A stretch of DNA of 64,000 nucleotides from Caprimulgus europaeus (GCA_907165065.1 OU015525.1:51965537-52029536), one strand, 5' to 3'; positions 1-12,900 are shown, counted from the stretch's first letter. Notes: a model not told the origin generated them from the sequence alone. Numbers and translations are program-made.

Positions 1-319
1 ACAAACAAAACATTGTACTATAAAAAGAAACACCCGTAATTCTGGAAGGATAGTATTTCTCAGTTAGAAATGTTGTTTTATGTTAATAACACATAATTTA
101 TGATATTTCAAAATATATTTTAAAAAACACTCTGTGACAGCTGTAAAGCAAATGTATTTATGTGTTATCTTTGAAATCAGTTTCAAACGTAAGGTAACTA
201 AAATTTATGGCATGTCTAAAGCCTTACTTCAGAGGTTTAACACTGATGTTACAGGGCCCATTTTTACCCAATAAGATTAATGGTTTTTTAAATTTGTTCT
301 TACTTGCAACTTTTCATAG
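1..319 (+). other. Intron of the upstream gene (probable SMCHD1), partial
   Basis: This AT-rich non-coding sequence ends in a pyrimidine-containing acceptor (ttttcatag) at 319, directly before the first visible coding exon. The intron starts outside the window. I see no other feature in it. Confidence 0.7.
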
Positions 320-437
320 GTATGACTCCATCAGATAAAGTCACTGAATCATTACTTCAGCCTATAATGTTAGATATGTCTGACACTCCCATCCCTCCCA
401 AAAGAATGCGAAGAGAAACAGTAAAAAAGTTGTATAG
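320..437 (+). CDS. SMCHD1: Penultimate coding exon of probable SMCHD1 (partial gene)
   Basis: This 118-bp exon lies between an AG acceptor (318-319) and a strong GTAAGA donor (438). Its first two bases complete a codon begun in the previous exon. The frame then reads from MTPSDKVTESLLQPIM to ETVKKLY, and the final AG joins the next exon. It contains a basic PPKRMRRE patch that resembles a nuclear localisation signal. The SMCHD1 assignment rests mainly on synteny: in vertebrates SMCHD1 lies directly upstream of EMILIN2 on the same strand. I did not recognise the residues independently. SMCHD1 is a non-canonical SMC protein with an N-terminal GHKL ATPase and a C-terminal hinge. It acts in chromatin silencing and long-range chromosome folding. 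Only the tail beyond the hinge would be in this window. Confidence 0.7.
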
Positions 438-2076
438 GTAAGACTTCTGAATCTAGTCATCACTTTCCCATATCCTGAATTCAAAGCAAAAACTAGTTTG
501 GGGTTTTTTGCATGGGAGATTTTTTTAAAAATTCATATTTGTATGCAGTAACTAACAATGAGTAGAGTTTGTGTAAGGCTGATTTTTTCAAGGTAATTTT
601 TATTTCCTTTAAGGTGTCAGCTGTTACTCAAGTTTGATATCAAGATTTGCTTGCTAATTCTGATTCTGTTTGTCTTTACTAACTGACTGATTGGCATCTT
701 TGTGCATTCACGTTCCCTGTATTTTCTGGTATATTGAGCTCTGTTACACCTCATGAGATGGCTTGGTCTGCAAACTCTTTTAAGGTTTCATGTCAAAAAC
801 TGGGCAGTTGAACAGAGAAGGAATTATTCTTGCATAACTTTTTGTGAATAACTGTCTGAGATGTGCTGCTGGTAAAGTATTTAACACAGTTATCTCTTTA
901 TCTGTGTATCTGCTACACTGCCTCTGTGGCTAATGAACATTTGTACACACAAAATAAAATCAGGGTGTGGTGGTTTGGGTGGATTCACCCTTTTTGCTTG
1001 CAGCTTGCAGCCAAACACAGCCTGCTCTATCACCCCCCTCCCCCTCGCCCAGGGAGTAGGGAAGAGAATTGGGAAGAAGGGCAAGGATACTCACGAGTTG
1101 AGATAAAAACTATTCACTAATTAAAATGAAATGATAATGATAACAACAGTGATAACAGAATTATACAAATGAGTGATACACGGTGCTCACCGCTGCTGAC
1201 TGATGCCCGGCCTGTGCCAGCCAACGATCCCGGAGCTGAGACGGTCCCAAAACCGAAACCCCGGAAGAGTGAGCCTGAGCGATCCCCCAGAGAGGTACCC
1301 CCGGAAGAGAAGTGCCCTGTCTGCCGGTCAGCCCTGGTTAATAGACTGGCATGACGTGATATGATCTGGAATATTTCATTGGCACATCCAAATGCCAGTT
1401 CTGGGCTTTGCTATTCACTACACTTCTCCCTCCCAGTCCTAATGCAGCTGTGAAGCAGCCAAACACGGTGGCCTTGAGCTCCAGCAGCAACTCACAACAC
1501 CAGCACTGTTATCAACCTTCTTCTCACAATAAGTCTGAACCAAAACACTAACTAAAATACTAAAAAGAAAATTAACTCTATCTTAGCAAAACCAGGACAC
1601 AGGGAAATCTAAGTCTGTATCTTTAAAATGTCATGGAGCTGACTTTTCAATTTCTTATGTCTTTCCTCATGACTGCATCCTTGTCTTTGCTGAACTATGG
1701 TTGTATTTTTTAGATTATTTAAATCTTACTCAGTTGTGTTCTGTAAATCTCAAAATGATTTTTCACTATATTACTAAGTCTCTTTATTATTTATACTTGT
1801 TGTTATTTTATTTTTTTTTATCCACAGGTAGAACTGAAGTGGTCATGCATTTAAACTCTCTAATAATAACCTGATGCTATTCCTAATTTTTAAAAAATAA
1901 CTATAAGAATAAGAAGCTGTACAGAAATACAGGGTTTATAATATTTATACTAATGGGAACTCTGTGATTTTGCATTAATAACATCAAATACTGCATAAAT
2001 TTTTAAAATACTTGATATCTATGTATATAGAAAAGGGGCTTGGTTTATAAGCTGTTGTGCTATGTTTTTTGTTTAG
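438..2076 (+). other. Last intron of probable SMCHD1, carrying a solo LTR
   Basis: The intron has a GT donor at 438 and an acceptor (tttttgtttag) ending at 2076. Bases 966-1599 are a retroviral LTR, described separately. The rest is AT-rich sequence with no supportable coding content. The short open frames near 863-1354 lie largely in the LTR and are incidental. Confidence 0.7.
966..1599. mobile_element. Solo LTR of an endogenous retrovirus, ERVL-like, with 5-bp target duplication
   Basis: The 634-bp element starts TGTGGTGG and ends CCAGGACA, so it has the TG...CA ends of a retroviral LTR. It is flanked by identical CAGGG pentamers at 961-965 and 1600-1604. No internal retroviral sequence is present, so this is a solo LTR left by recombination between two LTRs. 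Blocks such as the pyrimidine-rich CCCCCCTCCCCCTCGCCC, GAGTTGAGATAAAAAC and GAAAATTAACTCTATC match, from memory, a bird LTR family common in neoavian genomes and usually written in the opposite orientation. That would place the insertion on the minus strand. A 5-bp duplication fits ERVL-type integration; 4 or 6 bp would suggest ERV1 or ERVK. The family name is not certain. Confidence 0.8.
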
Positions 2077-2182
2077 CACCGAAGAATGGATCTCCTCTCC
2101 CACAAAGAAGCAGCAGCAACAGCAACCTCTGCAAATATGCGCTTCGGAATTTAATGGAGCTCCACGAAAAAGAAAGGCATAG
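2077..2182 (+). CDS. SMCHD1: Last coding exon of probable SMCHD1 with stop codon
   Basis: The acceptor is GTTTAG|C. The AG carried over from the previous exon plus the first C makes a serine codon, and the frame runs through STEEWISSPTKK, a five-glutamine run, PLQICASEFNGAP and RKRKA to TAG at 2180-2182. Together with the preceding exon it forms one continuous frame, which supports both splice sites. The tail has a short polyglutamine stretch and ends in a basic RKRK cluster, consistent with a nuclear protein. The product name is inferred from gene order. The splice structure is seen directly. Confidence 0.72.
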
Positions 2183-2490
2183 ACTGATGAGACTTCTGGA
2201 AATAGCTATGTATTGAAAATGTGAATATGTTCAGTTAAAGGAAATATTCATGTTGTATTAACCATTACTATGAAGATTTTTATACTGATAGAAGATATAA
2301 ATGTATTTCAGTTAGTAGTAACAAAATTTAAGTATTTAACATTGATAGCCTAATTTTTGTATAGTTAATTTTCATTTCTAAAAGCTTTCAGAGTTTTTAT
2401 GTTCATGTGTGAAAAAAAGTTTAAAATATATCCTTTTTTATTTATGAAAAAAATCAATCTTTTCAATAAAACTGCTTCAACACAAAGCAC
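2183..2490 (+). other. SMCHD1: 3' untranslated region of probable SMCHD1
   Basis: AT-rich sequence from the TAG stop to the first good polyadenylation signal at 2465-2470. Cleavage would be expected some 10-30 bases after that signal. Longer alternative 3' ends cannot be excluded. Confidence 0.55.
2465..2470 (+). terminator. Polyadenylation signal AATAAA of probable SMCHD1
   Basis: A canonical AATAAA lies 283 bases after the stop codon. It is followed by CA-containing and then TG-rich sequence, as expected for a cleavage site and downstream element. Confidence 0.6.
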
Positions 2491-5400
2491 TGCCAATGTA
2501 ATCGATTGTAATAATTAAATCAGAGCATCCCTGGCTGTCTTGGGGAGGAGAACTTTCTGGGCTGCTCTTTTTTGATGAGTGAGCTGTTGAGGTAATGCAA
2601 GTTTCAAAGGGAGGGCTGGAGTAGTGATATACTGGGAGCTAACCACAGCCATTTGTAGAGTCCTCAAACAGTTAATAACAAGCCAGTGTTTAAGGCTATG
2701 TGCAGGGTGATGACATGGGAATTAATGTCTCCTTGAAACAGTGCCAACTTGTGAGTATGAAACGTGTAACGTTTACTAGGAGGCTCTTTTGTGGATTGGG
2801 AGAGTAATGAGGAGGGATACTTCATGGGTGCAAATGAGATACAATATTGTACCAACACTAACCGCTTTTCAACATCTGCATTACCACAGCCCTCATAAAA
2901 GAACGGCACTGCTTAAGCAGATCAAAAATTCATCCTTAAATTGTTCCTTGACACCAAAATGTGACTATGACAGAAGGATTTGAGTAGGAAACAGTAATGT
3001 CACAAAGGAAAAAGAAATTTCCTTAAGCTGAACTGTGTAGGCAGGCATTTTGTGTGTAGGCATTTTAAGAGTTGCAGAGACTTAAGCTAGAGGTAAAATA
3101 ATCACATTGGGAAACGACTGTAGATACCTGGACATACTTTTACTTTATAAGGCTGTCTCCAGCTTTTTGTTTTTTTAAAGATAATTCTGTTGGCTTTCAT
3201 AAATACCTACAGAAAATTTAAGTTTTTCATGGTTTAAGCCATAGAATCTTAAAATGCTAGAGAAAGTAGTGAACAGGTAGACAAGATCTGCATCGCAAGA
3301 TGCAGAAAAGGACTGGACATGATTAAAGATACAATTTCATCCAGGCTCAGAGTGAGCAGTTAGAAATAGGGTTGACTGGATGAAAAAAATTGGGCAAAAG
3401 TAGAAAGCTAAACTTGAGACAATGTAAAGCTATTGTTTGTAGCTATGTAAATGGGGAACATAGCAGAAGGTGTTCAGGGATGTAGACATGTTGGTTCACA
3501 CCACCCTCAAAGAATTTCTGCTTAGGAGTGAAAGTTGATATATCTACTGATTTGTACTTGAGTACTCAACAACAAGCATTTTTATACAGTTTTTCTGAAA
3601 GGGACTTTAATGTTAAAAAAGACGTGATAGCATCCTGCTCGAAGTTTCAGAATGCTGATCACTAGTGTACATCTCTGACACTTCTAAAATAAGGAAATTT
3701 CTCTAAATGAAAGACAAATTAAGTAGTGCATTCTGTGGTAGAAGGTTCTCCAAAACCTTGTGTCTTAAAGATAAAGTATTTTAGACACCAATTTGTCCTA
3801 TTATTAAATATATATATTGAACTGATACATCATGTAACAGCCGCCAAAAGCTATGCTAGCCCTGCCTCAGCCCTTCTTCCTGTTCTTCAGCTCTAAATTT
3901 GGACACTAAGTCTTGAACCAGGCAGCCATAATGAAGGACTTGCCACGTCAGAAATTGTCCCACCACACCAAGTTACTTGGTCGTGCTACTTTTAAATGCA
4001 TTTATTTTAATTCTGACATCTGCCTAGTCTCAACGTCCAGCCTCTGGATGACCTTAAATTGTGTTTGATTAAATTCTAGCAGAAATGTTTCCTTTTGAAA
4101 TTCATCTCTTGCCTTCAGTGGTCAGTATAGGCGCTACCAGCGTCATGTGATGTATCTCCCTGCTGAAAGAAGCAAACAGGAAGTTAAGGATAGTTTCCAG
4201 AGCTCTGCAATAGCTATCAGAGATTTCAGGAAACTTCACCAGGGAATTTTCAGGATTTTCCAGCAGAGTGATTGCAGGTTGTTACGGTGCAAGTTACTGC
4301 TCTGCATAGCTGGTTAGGGCAGCTGAGTTGGTCCTGACAGAACATGCAAGCTCTGAAGGTAAGTGTCGATTTTTTTTTTTATTTTACCCATTCTTTACTC
4401 TGTAACAGAGCAGAGTAGGGACTGAAAAGCAGGAGGTGTATGTTGTCCTTGCTGATTTCATGAGGGGCTGGTGGAGAGGGGTGCAAGAAATGTGAGGGGA
4501 AGTGGTTCTGGTTGGGGCCTGGGCCAGCTCATGGGACCAAGGAGCTGTTTTGCGATGGAGGCTGGAAGCAGCTCTAGGAGGGGAAATACTGCTGCCTGCA
4601 ACTTCACCACAGGGAGAGGCGCAGCCCAGCAGGGCTGGGCAGTGATGGGATGGAGGAGTGGTCTGCAGGCACTTTGGGTCAGGCCCTGTACTGCAGCTGG
4701 TGGCACTGTCCACAGAGTGGGGCTGACTGGGACTTCCCTTGGCTCCCACATCTGCTGGCACCTCTCCCAGCCCAAGGAGACAGGACCCCACCTTCTTTTT
4801 TCTCCAGCAGAGACTCCCAGAGACGTGGAATGTGCTGCTGTCCCAGCATGTGGTGCTGTCTGTAGCGGGCACTAGCACGCAGGGACCTATCGCTGTACCC
4901 TGCCAGGAGGCTGAGTAGGAGGCCCATTGCTGTGCCAGGTGACCCCACTACACACAGCGGGACCTCTGTCCGCCACAGAAGGTAGGTTAGATTTCCCCCA
5001 CCGAAAGACCTGAGACCTTGCCTTTGCCCCAGCTTGTCTTTCATTGCTCCCTGCCTCATCAGAGCCCAGTATCATCGTGTTGTATGCTGGGCTCATCGGT
5101 GAAGATGGAAATCAGAACACCTGTCATTTCAACAAGGACAGATGGGGGCTGCACATCTCTGGTGTCCGCTGCTGAGTTCTCCAGTAGGACAGGGGTCCTC
5201 TGGCAAAAGTGTATCGAGGAAACCTAATATGAACCCTGTGCCTGGGCTTGTCTCAGCAACTGTACTTACCTTCTTCCCAGTCTCCCTCTCTTCAGCAGAG
5301 GAGAAAATGTTAGCGGCAAGGCTTTTTAGTTTTGATTTCACCCAGCCCTAAAGGACCATAGCTTGGCTCGGTGCTGAAGCTCTGCTTCCCCAAGGCTGCT

Positions 5401-5544
5401 GTGTACTTCGGTGCTTTCTGCTCTTCCTCTAGCAAGCAGGAATGCAGAGACTGCCTGTGTCAGGTGAGTGGGGATGCCCCAGGTAACCCAGTGGTGTTGG
5501 TCAGTGACAGGTCCTTCCTTTCCAAACCACACTGTTGGTGTCCT
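2491..5544. other. Intergenic DNA, no gene supported
   Basis: AT-rich to about 4.3 kb, then GC-richer from about 4.4 to 5.4 kb. The open frames on both strands in the GC-richer part overlap one another, show no recognisable motif and have no supporting splice context. I see no confirmed gene or repeat. Confidence 0.5.
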
Positions 5545-6965
5545 ATCAAATAGCGAAGGAGTAGTTGGGGATGTGAAGGTTGGGGGCAGCCTTGGCTGTA
5601 GTGACCATGAGGTTGTGAGGTTCAGGACCCAGCTAGGAAGAAACAGGGCAGTAAGTAAGACCGCAACCCTGAACTTCAGGTGAGCTAACTTTGGCCTCTT
5701 AAGGCACCTTCTTGGAAGAATCCCATGGGATCAGACCCTTGAAGGAAGAGGGGTGCAAGAGAGCTGGTTAATATTCAAACATCACTTCCTCCAGGCTCAA
5801 GAACAATGTATCCCTGTGTGCAAGAAGTCAAGCAAGGTGGGGAGAAGACTGGTGTGGCTGAACAAGGAGCTCCTGGCAAAACTCAAACATAAGCAGGAGG
5901 TGTACAAGAGGTGGAAGCAAGGATGGACCACTTGGGAAGAATATAAGGGCGTCACCAGAGCGTGCAGAAACGTGATGAGGAAGGCTAAGGCCCAGGTGGA
6001 ACTAAATCTGGCAAGGGAGGTCAGAGACAACAGGAAGGGCTTCTTCAAATACATCAATAACAAAAGAAAGGCCAGAGAAAATGTGGTGGCACTACTGAAT
6101 GGGGCAGGGTACCTGGTAACAGAGGACACGGAGAAGGCAGAGTTACTGAATGCCTTCTTTGCTTCAGTCTTCACTGCCAAGGCCACCCCTCAAGAATTCC
6201 TGACCCAAGAGACCAGTGAGAGAGTGTGGAAAAAGGAAGACTTTCCCTTGGTTGATGAGTATTGGGATAGAGATCAACTGTGCAGCCTTAACACCCACAA
6301 GTCCATGGGCCCTGATGGGATGCACCCGGTGCGCTGAGGGAGCTGGCTGACATCATTGCTAGGCCACTCTCGATAATCTTTGAGAAGTCATTGCAACCAG
6401 GAAAGGTTCCTGAAGACTGGAAGAAGGCAAATGTCACCCTTGTCTTCAAGAAGGGTAAGAAGGATGATCCAGGGAACTGCAGGCCAGTCAGCCTTACCTC
6501 AGTCTCTGGAAAGGTAATGGAACAACTCATCCTGGAGGCCATCTCTAAACATGTGAAAGACAATAAGGTCATCTGGGGTAGTCAGCATGGATTCACCAAA
6601 GGGAAATCATGCTTAACTAACCTGATTGCCTTCTATGACAGGACAACTGGCTGTATAGATGTTGTGAGGGCAGTGGATGTTGTATACTTGGACTTGAGCA
6701 AGGCTGTTGATACTGTCTCCCATGATATCCTCATTGTCAAGCTCAAGAAGTGTGGACTTGATGATTGGACGATGTGGTGGATTGAGAACTGGCTGAGTGG
6801 CAGAGCTCAGAGGGTTGTCCCTGGTGATGTGGAATCAAGTTGGAGGCCTGTATCTAGTGGTGTCCCCCAGAGGTCGATACTGGGTCCAGTGTTCAACCTA
6901 TTCATCAATGACTTAGATGAAGGAACAGAGTGCCTCCTCAGCAAATGATACTGGCAGCAAAGAAG
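5545..6965 (+). mobile_element. CR1 LINE fragment, ORF2 endonuclease end plus reverse transcriptase, inactivated
   Basis: The translation follows CR1 ORF2. It opens with the end of the endonuclease (EGVVGDVKVGGSLGCSDHE), then the linker (GRRLVWLNKELLAKLKHK) and reverse-transcriptase blocks: [50 protein letters not shown] and [13 protein letters not shown], with [10 protein letters not shown] last. It is truncated at both ends. The catalytic FADD block is missing because the sequence diverges just after CLLSK. An in-frame TGA lies at 5681-5683. A frameshift near 6327-6337 moves the frame from the 5753 phase to the 6391 phase. In the intact family YLDFSKAFDTVSH would be usual, so the element is old and substituted. 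It is not a host gene. Confidence 0.93.
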
Positions 6966-9900
6966 TCAACACTGGTTTTAAAGGTCTTTTTTTTTTTTTT
7001 TTTTAAATCTCTTTTCCCAGCCAGTGGGACAGGGGTTCTTAATCAAAGACTTTTATGATTATAGAATGCAGCTGGGGTTGTGATGGTGTCATTTTATGGA
7101 CATTTAATAAAGCATTAGTATGGAACTGACATTAAAATGTTGACTGCCTTCATGCACCAACATTTTCTGCCAATAAATTCTGCTCCCAAGTTTTTTTCAT
7201 ACTTAGGAAACAAAGGTTAAGATTGCATTTCATTAGCACACAGCAAGCCTCATCACTTCCACTGAGGCAACCATCACAGAACAGATCTGCAGTCAATTCC
7301 TTTTCACCTGCCAGGATGCACTGCAGTATAGAAGAAGCCCAGATTAGTTTTAGTATTTTATTTTTTAAAAATCTGTTTTCTTATCCTCTAACAATTAAAA
7401 CACATTTTACTGATGGTAGCAGAAACAGTATCTTTCAGTATGAAGTGGCTATTAGCCTCCCTTTCTGCCTGTTGCAGAAAAGGGTGTATCCAGTGATCTT
7501 GACATTCCTGCCACACCAGATCATCTCCCCAGGCTTCTGCAACAGGGATCATTTCTGTCTCCTAAAAAGTATAGATGTGTATATGCATACACACACATAT
7601 AATTCATCTACTATTCTATATTTCCATACACAAGTTCTTCCACATCCACTGTGACTACAGACATGCAAAAAATTGCAACAGAGCTGCTGTGCTGACTAGA
7701 TGTGCTTTAGCTGCACAGGTACTCTGATATCTCTGCCTGTGTTGCATGTCTTTTCTGCAACAAAATGGTTCCAAGGAACAAAGCAGTCTCAGCTTTAGCA
7801 AACAAAACTCACAGAAAAAATGTGTGCACATAAACTAATGAAATGCAATTTTATTTTAAACCAACCTATACAAAAAATAAGGAAAATTTTCAGATATTAG
7901 AGGCAAACAACAAACACCTTCAATTTGCAAATATATTAATTCCACAATTTTTACTGTATCTTTGATGTAAGTTAATGGGTTCTTGCAACTCTCACTAGTT
8001 TTTATAGCACTGAGTATTTATGAGGGCTCTAAAGAAATCCCCACTCATTACTTTGTGTGTAATTATTTTACAGTATGCTAGAAACTCATTGTTTACAACT
8101 ACAATATTCAGGCCCCATTTGTATGCACACAATCAAGCACACATGTAGTTTGCAACAGAAATGGGCCACAAAGAATAGATTTTCCTTCCATTTGCCAAAA
8201 TTGAAAATATTTAACAACTCCAGAACTATTTGTTTCCCAGTCTTACACAAGAACAAATTATGTAAGCTGATTTTTATTATTTTTCATCTGATAACATAGT
8301 CCAAGAATTTTTGCCTAAACTACATAATGTTCACCCTTTTAGAATGTTACATTCTAGTTGCTTGAAGGACATTTAGTGGGCTCTCATTTCCTATTATGCA
8401 CTCCCTCTTTATCCCCCATCCCATAACTTTGGCAAATCAACTAAATCATATAATGCAAGAAACACACAAATTGTTGCATTCAAGCTTAACTTCTAGAACA
8501 GGAAAATAATTTTCCCCCACTGTACCTGTAAGTTTGGGAGAATGATGATCCAATTAACTAATTGCGGGAACTTCTCATTCATAATTTTTCGTTAAAAATT
8601 GGTAGGTTAAAAAGTTACTGAATAAGAAAACTGGATTATTGAATTAAAAGTTGCTGCTACTTTGTTTAATGGAGATTATCCCAAAAAACTAAAAGTTAAC
8701 TTTCTCCAGTAAACAGTTAGTGACAATAAGTATTTCATATTACACACAGGTCCTGCTTTTATCATGTTCTTACAACTAGATCCAAAATATAGTAGAGAAA
8801 TGAAATGGCCGTACTTAAGTAAAAACTGCCTCCTAATAACTGGGCAAGGTGGCCTGGCGTGCTCCTGCTTTTTCTTCCAGAACCTGTCTTTTTAACTCTA
8901 GGGATCTTTTAGCACAGACATGCACGCATGTGTGCAACATAAACCTAGATTATGGAGTGCTCTGTCTGAAGTCACAGATCACAGGTCCAGCTCTGCTCAA
9001 GCTGGAAGAGCTGGTTGTGCAAGAGGAAGATTCATGATAGCCTGAGGAATGCAGTGAAAAGGATTCTTCTGAAACAATGGAGGAGGCCCTTCTGCAAGTT
9101 GCTCAAGAGCTTCTTTTCTTCAGTAGAGTCCCGGGGCAATTCTAGGACAGAGGATGTCTTGTGAAAAGTGAGAAGGGATGGTTAGAAGTCCTCATAATAT
9201 TAGGGACTTCTGGCAGAAGCAGTTGAGAGTAGTTTTGGTAATGCATACCAGAGCTAACTGAGTGAGGGGAAATCAAAGCAGAGCTGCTGAAGTGGAAGCA
9301 CATTGCAGACTGGTACACATGCAAAAGTCTCACATGCTGAAATTGAGCCTGCTTCTGTTGCAAATGGTGATTTTGGCAGATAAATTGGCTACAGAGACCT
9401 GTCTTCAGTATAGCAACTTTATCTTCTGACATCCACACCTGAATTGACCTGAAGCTATATAGAAAAGCTGGTTGAGTCAAACTGCTGCAACTGTGCGGTA
9501 AAAATGGGGGTGGGTTAGATCAATTATTAAGATACAGTGCCGCAGTGTGTTGTTAGACAGACGTGTACAAGCTTGCAACTAATCATGTCCTTCATTGGCA
9601 TTTTAACCACTGTTTTGAAGTTTGTAATTACATTCTGAGTGGAGAGCCTTCAGATGCCAAAGGCAGTTTCTTGTCATCCACAGCTAGAAAGGAAAAAATC
9701 CTTCTGAAAGTGGGAGGTCAGGCCAAGACTGGCTTATCCAGCTGGACTCTGGATGGAGATTTTATCTACCTGTGGAACTGAGCCTACCAGAACATCCAAC
9801 CTCTATGAGATTTGACCTTTCTTGTCCTCCTCCATACTCTGCAGACATTGTGAGGCCAGCAGGAGCGCTGGTGGAGGGCTGTACTTGTCTCACACTGTAC

Positions 9901-12900
9901 AGAGCCAAGAGGGTTTTTATTTTTTTCCTCTTAACTATTATTGAGAATAAGCTTGTGATGCTGGTAGAGTTCTCTGCTCTACCAACTTTGCTGACCACAT
10001 GTGCCAAGATATTTCAAATATAAACAAGAGTCCTCGGAGAAGTCTGAATGGAAGAGAGTATGGCAGGGAGGAGGGGAGTGTGGAAGTGATGGAGAAGGTG
10101 TAAGGAATCAGACATCAATGGCTTTGAAATTTGGATGTGAAGTTTTCTATCTCCCCAGAGAAGAGCTGACAGTTTGTTAGGCCTCTGTTGCTGAATGCTT
10201 CCAAGACTGAAGCGTCTTGGGGTTACAGATGAACCAGCCATAGAGGCTTGTGACAGATGACTTCAAGAGCACTCAGGAGACTCAGCTCTGTGGTACGAGT
10301 TCCCTACAGTGGAATGCTGAAGGCACAGAGAAGATGAGCAGAAAACCAGAAACTGAGAGTTCCTGAAAATAAAATCATTTGAGTATTCGAGAAGTAATGT
10401 GGAAGCTGAACTGAGAGATGGGCACATCTATCAACATTAGACAGAGTTACTGTGCTACATTTATGGACAACCTCACCAGCAAGACTCTTGACACTGACAG
10501 GTATGTGCAGATTCAGGATTCTAGTGGCTATATATTGCAAAACCTCAATGCGGTGGATTTTCAATTTACTTATGCCAGACACTCCATTCCAAAATACTTT
10601 TTATGGGCTACTTTTCCTCGCATTTGTGATCTTGTAACTTCCCTGAGTCACTGAAAAATCATGGAGACAGAATCAATTTTAAACGAGGTTTGGCAGTGTA
10701 ATGAACTGTTTTTCTTATGGGAAAGAAGACACTGATTTTTTAGATTTCCTGTCTTCCTTGTGGAGTTTTTTGTGGCTCTCGGAGCCAGAGCCATTGAATT
10801 CCCAGTTACTCAACCACCCACTGAATCACAGCATGGGAACATGTGTTCTAGCCTATGCAAGTCTGAGTCACTTTTTACATTAATATTTCAGAAGTGTAAG
10901 CATTATTTTCTAGAAAATGAAGTTAAGTGGGCTTGGAGAAAGAAATGACCATTGATACATGCAGATATACTTCATGTGCTTTAGATACCAAATGTCAGGT
11001 ATTCTGGAGAAGAGTTGCTCCTTATATATCAATATACTGATTCTTAAATCTCATAAATACATTTAAAATATTCATATTGATTTTTTTTTTTTTTTTCCTG
11101 AAGTGCTCTACTTTCTCTTGGTTTAGTTTGCTAATAGATATGACTTCTGGTGTAAAGAAAGATTGGAAACCTTTTAACCAAGTGTGTTGAAGTGCACATA
11201 ACAAGTGAACTTTTGAACTCCTGCATTCTCTGAGGACCTGGAGGGGTCCCTGCCAGGCTTGGAGAAAGAGCAGAACATGGATGCTTTTGTTAGAATTTTG
11301 GCAAATAGAATTATCTTCAAATAACATACTTTACTCTGATTTGTTTGTATTCCAACTTTTACACTCAGGATGCTACTAAGGAAATTTAAACCTCATTCAT
11401 GCTTCATGATGTTGAATCAGATGGTATATTTTCACAGTTTTTTTCTTTTTGCATTTTCAGATGAGTCTTCTCAATAGCAGAACCATGTTTTCAAATGATC
11501 TGTTGGAATTGTTTCATATCTTAGATCCTCTTGCACTCGGCAGACAAGAAAACTAGCATGGCCATAAAACAAAAGATATTTGTAATGTATTTGTTTTGGG
11601 GTCCAGCTTATAACTTCAAACTGCATTTCTCTTGAATAGGTGTTACTCGGTTTCTCTTCTGAAAGTTTCCTGTATGTAAGAGAGTAACAGTGACCCTGTG
11701 TCAAATGCATGATAACATTATCAAAATAGAAGAATTTGAGGTCAAAGAGTTTGCTGGTTAGCTCTGTTGCCAAGACTGACTGTTCAAGGTCCTTATAAAG
11801 ACATGCTGACACATCTGTGTAGTGTGTCAAGGACCTGACGATATGGAATATTTTCCACAGCACCTTGAAATGTGAGCCTTTCTTGTTGAAAAATTCTCCT
11901 GCGTGTGCAGAGATTGCATGGGAAAATATGAATGGAAAATATGAATGAAAAATATGCCATCTTCCTGGGAGGGAAGAACTGGGAAGATCTGGGCTCTTTT
12001 TCCTGAGTTGGCACCACAGAAGCAGTTCAGTGTTCTGCATTAAAATGCAGTTTTGTAAAACATTTACATTATAGTTAAAATTTTTGAAATCTTCAAGTTC
12101 ATTAATTGTTACCTTGTTCTTTTCTTCTCAGCTTTCAGAATATTTCTGAATTTCAAAATCACAGCTATCACTTTTAAGTCTGCTCTGTCTTTGGAACCCA
12201 TTTGCCATATTTTGCATGCACGCTGACTCTGTATCTCCCTTCACTCCTTCTAGAAGTGGTCCCGATTCCTGGGAAAGAAGGAAGTTTGTGAGAACATTCC
12301 TCAGGTTTTAGGCAATGCCCATTATTGCTCTTGGAACACTTTGACAAAGCAACTACACAAAGAGAGAGATACAGAAGTAGTCGAGTCCTGTTAAAATTCA
12401 CTTAGGTGAAAAATAAATAATGCCATCTCAGAATCCATAAGACCTAGAGCTTTCATTTGCATAATTTCCTCTGTTAGCTTACCTTTTAAAAAATAAGTTT
12501 TCTAATCCTCTGCATTTATATATATTAAGTAAAGACTGAGAAAGATTTGTGAGTGGTAAATGTAAATTTCCTCTCAAAAGAAAAAAGGAAAACCAGAATC
12601 TTTAGGGTGAAAAAGAACTATCAGATTATCTCTGCGAAAGGGTCTGAAAGGCTTTGAAGATGAAGTGCTGGATGTCACCTCACACAATTAATTTTTTCTT
12701 TCCTAAATTTCAGTTTAAGTCTGATGGTATAAATTCCTCCAGGATGGAAATTAAAGATGATTAAACAGGATTCATTCCTGTAGGCAGTGATGCAGAGACC
12801 TTTGTGGGAGTTGATGGCTGTTTTGTACTACTGAAAATCAAGCCATTGGATTTTGATCCTCAGGACACAATACAGTGTGTTCTTTCGGTACCCGTTTGTG

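Noticed and set aside
863..1354. Open frames of 60-85 codons in the SMCHD1 last intron
   Set aside because: They lie within or across the LTR and do not correspond to a retroviral or host protein.
4384..5683. Several open frames of 70-164 codons on both strands
   Set aside because: They overlap in conflicting frames, have no motif or splice context, and the last of them is the start of the CR1 fragment.
5753..6948. Reverse-transcriptase open frames taken as a possible host or novel retroelement gene
   Set aside because: Residue blocks match ordinary CR1 ORF2, with an in-frame stop, a frameshift and loss of the catalytic block.
11471..12040. Minus-strand open frame of 189 codons
   Set aside because: No signal peptide, domain or repeat is recognisable. 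It has low-information composition and no neighbouring exon joins to it.
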